The position numbers were made by a program, and so were the translations under genes. This document shows, piece after piece, positions 44,935 to 54,887 of a stretch of 64,000 nucleotides of DNA. The stretch lies in contig CAWGKE010000018.1 in NCBI GenBank assembly GCA_963823075.1, forward strand, positions 7,467-71,466. Reading direction: 5' to 3'. Numbering within the stretch: the stretch's first letter is position 1; each line of letters opens with the position of its first letter. Source of the DNA: UBA4732 sp963823075. Its GTDB lineage: Bacteria > Planctomycetota > Planctomycetia > Gemmatales > Gemmataceae. A model generated the notes under the pieces. That model searched no databases. It had not been told where the DNA came from and saw only the letters and a program-made list of their open reading frames with translations.

Positions 44935-47900
44935 ATGCCCGCTCTTGCATCCGACCTGCGGCGGCAACTGGAGAACGTCGTCATCCAGGCCCGTGACGTG
45001 GCCGAGGCCGCGGCCCGGTCGGCGTTGCAGAAGCGAGCCGTGGACGCCGCCGAACCGTTCCCGCACTTCAACGCCGCCGAGAAGGAACAGCGGAACCGAC
45101 TCCGGGCCAGGGGCCGGCAGGTCGGCGACGTGCGGGATGCAGACAAGAAAGCAGACCATCGACCAACTCACCCAGGAACTCGCCTACGAGTTCTGGCATC
45201 GAATGCTGTTCGCCCGGTTCCTGGCCGAAAACAATCTGCTGATGCACCCGGACGGCGTGGCCGTCAGCCTGGAGGAGTGCGACGAGCTGGCGCCAACGGC
45301 GGACCCGCCCGCCCTGAACGGCTTCGCCCTGGCGGCGCGGTACGCCGGCGCCATGCTGCCGCAGATTTTCCGCACCGACGACGTGCTGCTGGAGATCGAG
45401 TTCGCCCCGGAACAGCGAATCGCACTGGAAAAGGAGTTGTCGAAGCTGCCCCGTCAGACTTTCTTGGCCGACGACAGCCTCGGCTGGGTCTACCAGTTCT
45501 GGCAGACCAAGAAGAAGGACGAGGTCAACAAGAGCGGAGCCAAGATCGACGGCCGCACCCTGCCCGCGGTGACGCAGCTGTTCACCGAACACTACATGGT
45601 GCAGTTCCTCCTGCACAACACCATCGGGGCGTGGTGGTGCGCGCGGCACAACATCAAAGGACCATCGGGCGGGGCGGGTGTGCCGGCGGGAAAAGCGCCG
45701 GTCGAGATGGAATACCTCCGCTGGCGGGACGATGGCACGCCGGCGGCCGGGTCGTTCGACGGCTGGCCGAAAACCCTGGCCGAATTCACCATGCTCGACC
45801 CCTGCTGCGGCAGCGGCCATTTCCTGGTCAGCGGCCTTCAACCTGCTCGTGCCGCTTCGGATGCACGACGAGAAGCTGTCCGCCCAGGAGGCGTGCGAGG
45901 CCGTCCTGCGGGAAAACCTGTTCGGCCTGGAACTCGACCCCCGCTGTACGCAGATCGCCGCCTTCGCCCTGGCCCTGGCTGCGTGGAAGTACCCCGGCGA
46001 GGACGGCCAGCCGCTCGGCTACCGCCAACTGCCGCCGCTGAACATCGCCTGCTCAGGGCAAGGCGTCGTCGGCAAGCGCGAAGAGTGGCTGAATCGCTTG
46101 CCAACGGCGATCCCAATCTGCGAATCACGGCATCGGCAACGCTGTACGACCTGTTCCTCAAGGCGCCTGACCTCGGCAGCCTGATCGACCCGCGAACCGA
46201 ACTCGGGGCAGCCGGCTTCACCGGCACGTTGGCCGATGTTACAGCCCTTGCTCGCCAAGGCGCTCGCCAAGCAGGCGGGAGATGCGGACCTCTCCGCCGT
46301 CGGCGTGGCGGCTCAGGGGATCACCCGTGCGGCGGAACTGCTCACGGGCCGGTATACGCTGGTGATGACGAACGTGCCGTACCTCGGTCGCGGCAAGCAG
46401 GCTGACGTGGTGAAGGACTACCTGGAGGAGCACTACCCGCTTGGCAAGGCCGACCTCGCCACGGCGTTCGTCCTGCGGTGTCTGGAACTGTGCCGGCCCG
46501 GTGGAAGCCCGCCCTCGTCACCCCGCAGAACTGGCTCTTCCTGACCACATACAAAAAGCTCCGTGAGAAGTTATTGAAGGAACGGACGTGGAACGCCGTG
46601 GCCCGGCTGGGGGCGCGGGCGTTCGAGACGATCGGCGGCGAAGTGGTGAACGTGGCCCTGCTGGCGATCGAGTCGCAGTGCAGCCGGCGGACGCAGGGAC
46701 TATGGCCGGGGTGGACGTGGCAGAGGCGAAAACCGCCGCCGACAAAGCGGCCCGGCTGGCCAACCGCGAGCCGACGCCGGTGCAGGTCGCGCGGCAGGCA
46801 AACCAGTTGCGGAACCCGGATGCGAAGATCATTCTCACCGAACTGCTGAACGGAACACGGCTTGGAGACGTTGCGATTGTTTCGGAAGGGCTTCACACTG
46901 GCGATTACCCAAGATTTGGTCGTAAGCATTGGGAACTGGTACTACCACGCAAAGGCCGTGGGCGCTTTCAGCAAGGTGGAACAGGCGATGACGACGGTGT
47001 TGGCGGACTGCGAACACGTTCTGTTCTGGGAAGATGCCAAAGGTGAATCTAGTCGCATTTGTTCAGGAACGGCATCAGGCAGTCAAGCACTGTCAATGTG
47101 GATCAAGCGGTGAAGCAGTGTGGGGCAAGTCTGGATACACAGTCGGCACGATGAATGAGCTAAAGCACTTCCAGTCTACACAGGCACTTTGTTACACGTA
47201 CACGGCGTGGTGGCGGTTGTGCCGAAGTCCGATGGCGTAATTCACGCCATCGCTTGGCCTACTGCTCAATCCGAAGATTTCGTGAAGATGTTCGAGGCAA
47301 CTGATCAGAAAGTATCGGTTACCCGCGCCAGCTTCGAGAAAGTTCGCTTCGACCTCGCCCACTGGCAGGCGGTCGCCGCGGAGAAGTACCCGAACGGCCT
47401 GCCCGAACCGCACTCGGACGACCCGACACAATGGCTCTTCAAAGGCGACATCGCCGCCAGCACCGACCCGCTGCAAGTGGCCGTCGCCCGGCTGCTCGGC
47501 TACCGCTGGCCGGACCAGCCGAAGGAACCCGACGCCGTCGATGCCCTCGTGGAGGCGGAAGGCATCGTCTGCCTTCCCGGCGTCCGCGCCGAACCCCCAG
47601 CTGCCGAGCGGTTGCTGGAAGTGCTGCACGCGGCCTACGGCGAGAAGTGGTCCGACGCTGTCCTGCCCACGCTGCTGACGGCCGCCGGTTGCAAGGCCGG
47701 GATCACCCTGGATGACTGGCTCCGCAATCAGTTCTTCGACCAGCACTGCAAGCGGTTCCACCAGCGCCCGTTCATCTGGCACATTTGGGATGGGCGAAAG
47801 GACGGCTTCTCGGCCCTGGTGAACTACCACAAGCTGAACGACAAGACGCTGGAGAACCTGACGTACTCGCTACCTCGGCGGCTGGATCGCCGCCCAGGCC

Positions 47901-48287
47901 GCCGACGCGAAAGGGGGCAAGACCGGGGCCGAAGGTCGCCTCAAAGCCGCCCAGGACTTGCAGGAGAAGCTGAAGGCGATCCTGGCCGGCGAGCCGCCCT
48001 ACGACATCTTCGTGCGGTGGAAGCCGCTCTCCGAGCAACCCATCGGCTGGAATCCGGACCTCAACGACGGCGTCCGAATGAATATCCGCCCGTTCGTGGA
48101 GGCCGACATTCTGCGCAAGGTCCCGAACATCAAGTGGACCAAGGACCGCGGCAAGGAGCCGAGGCGGGACAAGGACGAGTACCCGTGGTTCTGGAATGGC
48201 GATACGTTCACGGGGGAGCGCGTGAACGACATCCACCTGACCAACGCCGAGAAGAACGCGATCCGAAAAAGGAAAGGCGGCGGATGA
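44935..48287 (+). CDS. pglX: BREX adenine-specific methyltransferase PglX, about ten frame changes
   Basis: About 1117 codons, the usual PglX size. Conserved pieces appear in order but in different frames: QTIDQLTQELAYEFWHRMLF, then motif I FTMLDPCCGSGHFLV near 45800, ALRENLF-like FGLELDPRCTQIAAFALAL, motif IV LVMTNVPYLGRGK near 46370, TPQNWLFLTTYKKLRE, GLHTGDYPRFGRKHW, EHVLFWEDAKGE, FEKVRFDLAHWQAVAAEKYP, and the C-terminal PYDIFVRWKPLSEQPIGWNP. Transitions are near 45135, 45830, 46090, 46230, 46500, 46700, 46935, 47050, 47205 and 47870. PglX makes the N6-adenine mark that protects the host. As written, no full-length enzyme could be made. A gaggag site precedes the ATG. Confidence 0.88.
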
Positions 48288-48355
48288 TCGTGGCGTCGAT
48301 CCGGGCGAAGGTGTAAAATCACCCCGGTCACCCGTGTCCGTCGGGAGTGGAAGTC

Positions 48356-48664
48356 ATGAGTACCGTAGCCGCTGCCGCGTCTAACGAAATGGCCATCTTC
48401 CGCCGCGTCGTCGATCCTGAGCAGCCGTTTCTCAGCCCGGAGGCGGCGACGGCCATCCTCCGCCTGGATTTCAGCCCGGCCGACCGGGAACGAATGAACG
48501 CCCTCGCGGAGAAGAACCGCCGGGGGGCGCTTTCGATGGAGGAAGAGGAAGAACTCGCCAATTACATCCGCGTGGGGCAGACGCTGGGCATTCTGCAATC
48601 CAAAGCCCGTCGGTCGGTGAACCAGTCGAAGGCTGCTCCCCCGCGGAAGCGGCGCAAATCATGA
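48356..48664 (+). CDS. Small helical protein coupled to the HNH gene
   Basis: 102 residues. It has PFLSPEAATAILRLDFSPAD and a charged helix (ALAEKNRRGALSMEEEEELA), then a Lys/Arg tail. I recognise the pairing with an HNH protein as common in planctomycete genomes, but no function is known. The start ATG at 48356 has gggagtgg upstream, and the stop overlaps the HNH ATG (ATGA). It could be an adaptor or inhibitor of the nuclease (inference). Confidence 0.7.
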   Translation: MSTVAAAASNEMAIFRRVVDPEQPFLSPEAATAILRLDFSPADRERMNALAEKNRRGALSMEEEEELANYIRVGQTLGILQSKARRSVNQSKAAPPRKRRKS

Positions 48665-49086
48665 ACCGGGCATTGCCGCGGCAGGTCCGCGCGGCGGCCG
48701 GCGGGCGATGCGAATATTGCCACATGCCGGACGCGCTGGACCCATTGCCGTTCCAGGTCGATCACGTCATCGCCGAGCAGCACGGCGGGCCGACGGTGTT
48801 CGAGAACCTGGCGTGGAGTTGCCTGCACTGCAACAAGCACAAAGGGCCGAACATCGCGGGCATCGACCCCGACACCGGACGATTGGCGGGCCTGTTTCAT
48901 CCGCGCCGACACCGCTGGGAGCGGCACTTCGCCTGGGACGATGCGATCCTGGTGGGTCGCACGCGCAGCGGCCGGGCGACGATCCGTGTACTGGCGATCA
49001 ATGATCCCGATTTCGTTGCGTTTCGGGCCGAGTTGATGGAAGAAGGCGTGTTCGGGCTGCCAAACGAAGAACGGCGACGGCGATGA
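48661..49086 (+). CDS. HNH endonuclease within the BREX operon
   Basis: 141 residues. Zinc-binding Cys17-x2-Cys20 and Cys54-x2-Cys57 frame the HNH core: VDHVIAEQHGG (Asp34, His35, His41), the Asn in VFENLAW, and CNKHKGPN. Catalytic-site residues are all present. The stop overlaps the pglZ ATG, so all three are translated together. HNH genes are occasional BREX accessories, not core components. The frame is clean. Confidence 0.88.
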   Translation: MNRALPRQVRAAAGGRCEYCHMPDALDPLPFQVDHVIAEQHGGPTVFENLAWSCLHCNKHKGPNIAGIDPDTGRLAGLFHPRRHRWERHFAWDDAILVGRTRSGRATIRVLAINDPDFVAFRAELMEEGVFGLPNEERRRR

Positions 49087-51416
49087 CTGTGTTCGACGCA
49101 TTACTGGCCTCGCTCCAAAAGGCCGCGGACTACAACCGCGACGACACCGTCCGACCCGCCGCCGTCCTCTGGCCCGACGAGAAACGCGAGTGGGAGAGGT
49201 TGGCAGCGCGCCTCCGCGCGGTGCTGCCTCATTTCTTCGTCTTCGGCCCCTACGACGCCGCCAACCGCACCGGCCCGGCCATCTGGCTTCGGTGCGTCCT
49301 GGCAGGAAGGATTCCCGACGCCGTGATTCCAGCCGGGACGGCTCCGATCCTGTACCTGCCGGGCGTCAGCCGTTCTACCCTGCGCGCGACCGATGAATGC
49401 CCGAACGAGTTGAAGCCGCTCGCCGAACTGCAATACCGGGGCGTCTTCTGGTCGCAGGCGAACGCCAAGGATTGGACGATCTCCGCCTTCCTTCAGACTG
49501 AAAAGGGCGGGTTGCACCTGACGGTCGCCAAGGACCAGGCGACGGCGACCTCGATCCGCCGCGCCGTCGAGAAACTGGCCGACGTGCCGGTCGCCGACCT
49601 CCAGGCCAAGTCGGCGGCTGGGGAGCTGAACGGCGCCTACTTCGACGCGCTCATCAGCGACGACCCGGTGGACGACCTGCTCTCCTGGCTCGCCGACGCG
49701 AAGGGAACGCGGAGCCGGTGGGAACCGGGCCGCTGGGAAACCTTGTGCAGCCGGTGTGTCGCCAATTACGGATTCGACCCGCCCCACGCCGGCGAGCTGG
49801 TCGGCGCCGAGAAGCTGGGGACGCAACCGAAGACGGCGTGGAAGACGGCGTGGAAACGGTTCGCAGCCGCACCGGCCCGGTACGCCGGCCTGGTGGACCT
49901 GCTGCGGAGGGCCAAGCCGCATCCGAAAGGGTCGCCTCTGTTTTCCCACGAAGAGGAGTTTTGGCCGCAGGACAACGAGGCTGCGGAAACTTCTCTGCGG
50001 CAAGCCCTGGTCCACCTGCCGTCCGAGCCTGTACCCGAGGCCCGCAAGGCCCTGCTCGCCCTGGAGGGCAAGCATGGGCCACGTCGGGAATGGGTGTGGG
50101 CGAAGCTGAACCGCAGCCCACTCGCCGGGGCGCTCCAGCACCTTGCCACGCTTGCCGAGGTCACGGCGATCCCATTGACCGGGGCGACGACCGCGGACAT
50201 GGTGAAGGCGTACACGGATGGCGGCTGGAAGGCCGACGCCGCGGTGCTGGACGCCCTCGCCGCGGTCAGCGTGTCCGCCGACCAGGAGGCCGTGAAGGCG
50301 GCGGTGGCCCATGTCTACGCCCCCTGGCTCCGGGACGCCGCCGAGTTGTTCCAGAAGCGCGTGAAGGACGCCCCGCTGCCGGGCCGGGAGACGCCGCGCC
50401 TGGACAACGTGCCGGCCGGCGCCTGCGTTCTGTTCGCCGACGGCCTGCGGTACGACGTGGGGCAGAAACTCCTTGCCCTGCTTTCGGGCCGGGTCGGTTC
50501 GGTCCAGTCGCGCCACCAGTTCGTGGCCCTGCCGTCCGTGACGCCCACGGCCAAGCCCGCCGTCTCGCCCGTGGCCGCGAAGATCAAAGGCACGACAGCG
50601 GGGGAGGAATTCCGCCCCTGCGTGGCCCCCGACGACAAAGACCTGACCCCGGATCGGTTCCGCAAGCTGCTGGCCGACGACGGCGTTCAGTTCCTCACCG
50701 CGAACGAAGCCGGCAACCCCACGGGGAGAGCGTGGACCGAGTTCGGCAACGTGGACAGGACCGGCCACGATGAAGGATGCGGGCTGGCCCGCCGCATCCC
50801 GGAGCTGCTGACCACCCTGGCCCAGCGGATCGAATCGCTCCTGACAGCGGGGTGGCAGGAGGTCCGCGTCGTCACCGACCACGGCTGGTTGCTGATGCCG
50901 AAGGGACTGCCCAAAAGCGAGCTGCCGAAATACCTGACGGCGACCCGGTGGCGGCGGTGCGCGGTGGTCAAGCCGAACGCCGCCGTCGATCTGCCCTGCT
51001 TCTCGTGGTTTTGGGCCGACGACGTGCGGATCGCCTGCCCTCCGGGGATCGCCTGCTTCATGGCCGGCGAGGAGTACAATCACGGCGGGCTGAGTTTGCA
51101 GGAATGCGTGGTCCCGCAGTTCGTCATCCGGCCTGGCAACGCGGCCACGATTTCGGCGAGAATAGAGTCGATCAAGTGGTCCCGGCTCCGCTGCCGGGTC
51201 CTGGTCGGCGGGGAGTTCATCGGCTGCACAGTCGATCTCCGGGACAAGCCGGTGGACCCGGCTACCTCGTTGACGGGGGCCAAGCCCGTGGGGCAGGACG
51301 GGACCGTGTCCCTGCCCGTCGCGGACGACAGCCGCGAGGGGACGGCGACGACGGTGGTGTTGCTCGACCCGACAGGAAACGTCATCGCCAAGGCCGCAGT
51401 CACGGTGGGCGGATAA
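49083..51416 (+). CDS. pglZ: BREX phosphatase-like PglZ (type B)
   Basis: 777 residues, uninterrupted. The alkaline-phosphatase-fold metal sites are visible: VLFADGLRYDVGQKL near residue 449, VVTDHGWLLMPKGLP near 595 and EYNHGGLSLQECVVPQFVI near 670. PglZ is the defining core gene of all BREX types; the N-terminal half is of the long 'type B' form seen in BREX-1. It overlaps the HNH stop and ends TAAATG directly onto brxL. Confidence 0.93.
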   Translation: MTVFDALLASLQKAADYNRDDTVRPAAVLWPDEKREWERLAARLRAVLPHFFVFGPYDAANRTGPAIWLRCVLAGRIPDAVIPAGTAPILYLPGVSRSTLRATDECPNELKPLAELQYRGVFWSQANAKDWTISAFLQTEKGGLHLTVAKDQATATSIRRAVEKLADVPVADLQAKSAAGELNGAYFDALISDDPVDDLLSWLADAKGTRSRWEPGRWETLCSRCVANYGFDPPHAGELVGAEKLGTQPKTAWKTAWKRFAAAPARYAGLVDLLRRAKPHPKGSPLFSHEEEFWPQDNEAAETSLRQALVHLPSEPVPEARKALLALEGKHGPRREWVWAKLNRSPLAGALQHLATLAEVTAIPLTGATTADMVKAYTDGGWKADAAVLDALAAVSVSADQEAVKAAVAHVYAPWLRDAAELFQKRVKDAPLPGRETPRLDNVPAGACVLFADGLRYDVGQKLLALLSGRVGSVQSRHQFVALPSVTPTAKPAVSPVAAKIKGTTAGEEFRPCVAPDDKDLTPDRFRKLLADDGVQFLTANEAGNPTGRAWTEFGNVDRTGHDEGCGLARRIPELLTTLAQRIESLLTAGWQEVRVVTDHGWLLMPKGLPKSELPKYLTATRWRRCAVVKPNAAVDLPCFSWFWADDVRIACPPGIACFMAGEEYNHGGLSLQECVVPQFVIRPGNAATISARIESIKWSRLRCRVLVGGEFIGCTVDLRDKPVDPATSLTGAKPVGQDGTVSLPVADDSREGTATTVVLLDPTGNVIAKAAVTVGG

Positions 51417-53471
51417 ATGGCCGACATGGAACTCGATCACCTGGACCGACTCGCCGCCGACGGCTTCGACGGCTACATCGTGCGCAAGGACTTGGTGCGT
51501 AAATTCGCCCGCCAGTATCCCGTGCCGACCTACGTTTGCGAGTTTCTGCTCGGCCGATACTGTGCCAGCACGAATGAAGAGGAGATTCAGGAAGGCTTGC
51601 AGATCGTCGAGCGCCAGCTGCGCGACCGGGCCGTCCGCAGCGGCGAAGAGGAACTGTTCAAGGCCCGAGCCAAGGAAACCGGGTCAGTCAAAATCATCGA
51701 CATCATCTCAGCCCGCCTCGACGCCCGCACGGATTCCTACCTCGCCAGCCTGCCCAGCCTGCAACTGAAAGACGTGAGCATCGAGGGCAAGCTGGTCAGC
51801 GACAACGAACGGATGCTGACGGGCGGGTTCTATGCCGAGGTCGATCTCACCTACGACGCCGTCATCGCCCAGGAGAAGAACGGCAGGCCGTTCGCCATCG
51901 CCGCCCTGCGCCCTATCCAGTTGTCCAAGCGGGACGTGCTGACCGCGCTATACGAGGGGCGGTCTCGATTCACTACCAGCGAGTGGAAGCACTTCTTGTT
52001 GCGCGGCATCGGCCTGGAGCCGACCGCCATGACGGAGCGGAACGCGGACATGCTGATTCTCCGCATGGCCCCGTTCGTGGAGGCGAATTACAACCTCGTG
52101 GAGTTAGGGCCGCGCGGCACGGGCAAGAGCCACCTGTTCCAGCAGATTTCGCCCTACGCCCACCTGGTCAGCGGCGGCAAGGCCACGGTCGCCCGGATGT
52201 TCGTGAACAACGCCAGCGGCCAGCGGGGGTTGGTTTGCCTGTACGACGTGGTCTGCTTCGACGAGGTTTCCGGCGTCTCCTTCGACCAGAAGGACGGTGT
52301 CAACATCATGAAAGGCTACATGGAGTCCGGCGAGTTCAGCCGCGGCAAGGAGAGCATTCGGGCCTACGGCGGCATCGTGATGGTCGGCAACTTCGACGTG
52401 GACGTACAGCACCAGCAGCGGGTGGGCCACCTGTTCAGCCCCATGCCGCCTGACATGCGGAATGACACCGCCCTGATGGACCGCATCCACTGCTACTTGC
52501 CCGGCTGGGACGTTCCGAAGATCAGCGAAGTCGTCAAGACGAACCATTTCGGTCTCGTCAGCGACTTCCTGAGCGAGTGCTGGAGCAGGCTCCGCGGCCA
52601 GAGCCGCATTTCTGCCCTGCAAGGCCGGGTGACGTTTGGCGGCGCGCTCACTGGCCGCGACCAGAACGCCGTGAACAAGACGGTCAGCGGCCTGTTGAAG
52701 CTGATCCACCCTTCACCCGAGCAAAAGGTTCCCGACGAAGACCTGGAGTGGGCCGTCCGGCTGGCCCTGGAGTGCCGCCGGCGCGTCAAGGAGCAACAAA
52801 AGAAGATCGGCACCGCCGAGTTTCGCAACACGCAGTTCAGTTACACCATCGGCAACGACGGGGTCGAAAAGTTCGTTGTCACGCCAGAACTTCAGAGCGA
52901 AGACCATGTGGGCCGCGACCCGCTACCCCCTGGTCAGGTGTGGGGCATCAGCCCCGGTGGGGCCGACGAAGGGGCCGGCCTGTACCGCATCGAAGTGACC
53001 GAGAGTCCGGGCAGCGGCGTTCGCATTCTGAACCGGCCTGCACCACAAGCGTTCGCCGAGTCGGTCAAGTATGCCGAGGCGAACCTGTACGCCCGCGGGG
53101 CCGAGCTGGTCGGTGATCGCAACCCGCGTGAACACGAATTCTCCATCCAGCTTCGGGCCTACGACGCAAGCAAAGGCGGGCGCTCACTTGGAGTCGCGGC
53201 CCTCCTGGCCATGTGCAGCGCCCTCATCGGTAAGAGCCTGCGGGGCGGCCTGGTCGTTGTCGGCGGTCTGAACCTGGGCGGGTCCATCGACCTCCTGCCC
53301 AACGCGATCGACGTAGTGGAAGTGGCGGTGGAGAAGGGCGCGTCCGTGGTCCTGATGCCGGTGTCCGCCCGGAAGCAGCTGTTCGACCTGTCCGACGACA
53401 TGGCCACGAAGGTCAACGTGCTGTTCTACGGAGACGTGCGGGAGGCATTCATCAAAGCGATTGCGGACTGA
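51417..53471 (+). CDS. brxL: BREX Lon-related AAA protease BrxL
   Basis: 684 residues, intact. An N-terminal DNA-contacting domain is followed by an AAA+ module with Walker A ELGPRGTGKSHLFQQ near residue 233 and Walker B VVCFDEVSGVSF. A C-terminal Lon-like domain near 580-640 has ASKGGRSLGVAALLAMCSAL and GLVVVGGLNLGGSI. BrxL forms rings on DNA and is the last gene of type 1 BREX operons. It directly follows pglZ (stop TAA, then ATG). Confidence 0.93.
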   Translation: MADMELDHLDRLAADGFDGYIVRKDLVRKFARQYPVPTYVCEFLLGRYCASTNEEEIQEGLQIVERQLRDRAVRSGEEELFKARAKETGSVKIIDIISARLDARTDSYLASLPSLQLKDVSIEGKLVSDNERMLTGGFYAEVDLTYDAVIAQEKNGRPFAIAALRPIQLSKRDVLTALYEGRSRFTTSEWKHFLLRGIGLEPTAMTERNADMLILRMAPFVEANYNLVELGPRGTGKSHLFQQISPYAHLVSGGKATVARMFVNNASGQRGLVCLYDVVCFDEVSGVSFDQKDGVNIMKGYMESGEFSRGKESIRAYGGIVMVGNFDVDVQHQQRVGHLFSPMPPDMRNDTALMDRIHCYLPGWDVPKISEVVKTNHFGLVSDFLSECWSRLRGQSRISALQGRVTFGGALTGRDQNAVNKTVSGLLKLIHPSPEQKVPDEDLEWAVRLALECRRRVKEQQKKIGTAEFRNTQFSYTIGNDGVEKFVVTPELQSEDHVGRDPLPPGQVWGISPGGADEGAGLYRIEVTESPGSGVRILNRPAPQAFAESVKYAEANLYARGAELVGDRNPREHEFSIQLRAYDASKGGRSLGVAALLAMCSALIGKSLRGGLVVVGGLNLGGSIDLLPNAIDVVEVAVEKGASVVLMPVSARKQLFDLSDDMATKVNVLFYGDVREAFIKAIAD

Positions 53472-53510
53472 GCGTTGCCGGGGTTGGCCAAGTCCGAACT
53501 GTCTGGCCCG

Positions 53511-54071
53511 CTATCGCCGTTTCCCGACGCTGTCCATCGCCCTCTTCACGGTGTCGAGGTCGTAGCCGGTCCCTTCGGCCAGCAAGCAATAGACGCTATC
53601 CTACTTGTGGCTCTCTTGGCAGCTGGTGTAGGTCAGGTCGTGGCAGGTCCGACAGCCGAAGTAGCGACCCGAGGGCGGCAGGTAGAGCTTGCCGACGCGG
53701 CGGCCGCACGCGACGCCCTTGACGACCAGCGGGCAGACGAACCACCAGCGCAGCCCGCCGAAGCGTGGCCGCGTCGCCGTCAGCGCAACGTGGTAGTCTT
53801 CCGACTGCGGTTGTGAATCGCCGTTCCAGGTCCACGAATAGAACAGCCGCAGCAACGGCCGCCCCATGTCCATCGTTTGGACCTCGCAGTCCACGCGGAA
53901 CGTGCTGCCGCTGCTGTAGGTCCACTGCCGCGATCCCAGCAGGTGGACCCCGGCCCGGAGGATGCCCTCGCGCATCCAGCGGTTGGCGTCGATGCGGAGG
54001 CTGTCCTCGACCGTGGTTTTCTTGGTTCCCCGCCACCAGTGGTAACGGTTGCCGCTTCCGAACCCGCCCAT
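53511..54071 (-). CDS. Zinc-ribbon element protein with an in-frame stop
   Basis: From the ATG at 54071 the first frame gives MGGFGSGNRYHWWRGTKKTT, WTYSSGSTFRVDCE-type strands, and the ribbon RYFGCRTCHDLTYTSCQESH. It halts at a TAG (53601-53603). Reading through gives DSVYCLLAEGTGYDLDTVKR and AMDSVGKRR to a second TAG at 53511. That tail looks like the normal C-terminus, so the first stop is probably a mutation or error. Proteins like this occur in many mobile elements, with unknown function. It is convergent with brxL. Confidence 0.65.
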
Positions 54072-54093
54072 GACGCCCCTCACGCACCGCCGG

Positions 54094-54122
54094 ATTATTC
54101 CTAAATCATCAGCAATTATCAA
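54094..54122 (-). promoter_or_regulatory. Candidate promoter on the minus strand
   Basis: On the minus strand TTGATA (54117-54122), 17-bp spacer, AATAAT (54094-54099), about 23 bp before the ATG at 54071. The AT-rich stretch stands out in this GC-rich region. The rest of the gap to 54381 holds no gene I can support. Confidence 0.6.
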
Positions 54123-54381
54123 TCTCCCGGCCCGCCCCGACAGCCACCTCGGCCAAGCGCGGCAACGACTTGCGGCGATTGTGAAGACGGCGATTATGAT
54201 TCAACAACGCCGCTCCGAAGGCCGCCTTTCGGCCCGTTCGGCGTCGAAATGCGGCCCCGGACCCGCGATTTCCTTCGCTGGCGCCGTACTTTTGCCGTCC
54301 TTTCACCCCGTCGGTTAGAGGGGCAAAATTCGCATCCCGGCGCAACTGGTTGTCTGCTGCCGAGCCGCCGCCGACCGCCCG

Positions 54382-54837
54382 TCAGCAGCCCCTCATCACG
54401 CGCCGGCCGCAGCCGCTACAGCCGATGCTCTTCCGACTGTGCGACCAGAAGCAGGGCGCCCCGCAGCGGTCGCAGTCCCTTGGCGCGCGCGGCCGCCAGC
54501 TGGCCCAAGGGCAGAGCGGCCAGCGTCCACAGCGCCAGAACCGCAGCTTGCCGGGGGCGGTGCGGACGGCGACACGGGCACTGCACAGCGGGCAGTCCCG
54601 ACGCCATCGCACCTTCGGCCGCGGCTCGCTCGGGGGGAACATCGCGTAGTGGATGCGGCGCGCCATGCGCTCCGCCTCGCGCATCCGCTCGCGGAAGTCT
54701 GTGTCGCCGGCCTGCCAGCGGCAAACGGTGGCGATGTGGACGCCCACAGCCTCGGCGCACCGCCGCAGGGTGTAGCCGGCCTCCCGGAACCGCACCAGGC
54801 GCTCAAGGACCGGCACGTCATCGAGCAGGCTGTCCAT
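54382..54837 (-). CDS. HTH plus zinc-ribbon DNA-binding protein
   Basis: 151 residues. The HTH part is TLRRCAEAVGVHIATVCRWQ, then RRDCPLCSARVAVRTAP and DCDRCGAPCFWSHSRKSIGC give several CxxC pairs. The reading frame was chosen for these motifs over a longer overlapping shadow frame. It resembles phage-type DNA-binding proteins; a role in packaging or regulation is a guess. Confidence 0.6.
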   Translation of the reverse strand: MDSLLDDVPVLERLVRFREAGYTLRRCAEAVGVHIATVCRWQAGDTDFRERMREAERMARRIHYAMFPPSEPRPKVRWRRDCPLCSARVAVRTAPGKLRFWRCGRWPLCPWASWRPRAPRDCDRCGAPCFWSHSRKSIGCSGCGRRVMRGC

Positions 54838-54887
54838 TCGCCTCTCCTCATTGGACGCGCCCGACGCTTCAAGCCGCGCCGCAGAAG

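Noticed and set aside
44935..48287. Programmed ribosomal frameshifting to explain pglX
   Set aside because: About ten shifts in both directions, without slippery heptamers at the junctions. Assembly error or decay is simpler.
49101..51440. A 779-residue antisense frame over pglZ
   Set aside because: No motifs, and pglZ is unmistakable on the other strand.
40085..53471. DISARM or classical Pgl system
   Set aside because: Gene order brxA-brxB-brxC-pglX-pglZ-brxL with a Lon-like BrxL and no kinase PglW or DISARM helicase fits BREX type 1.
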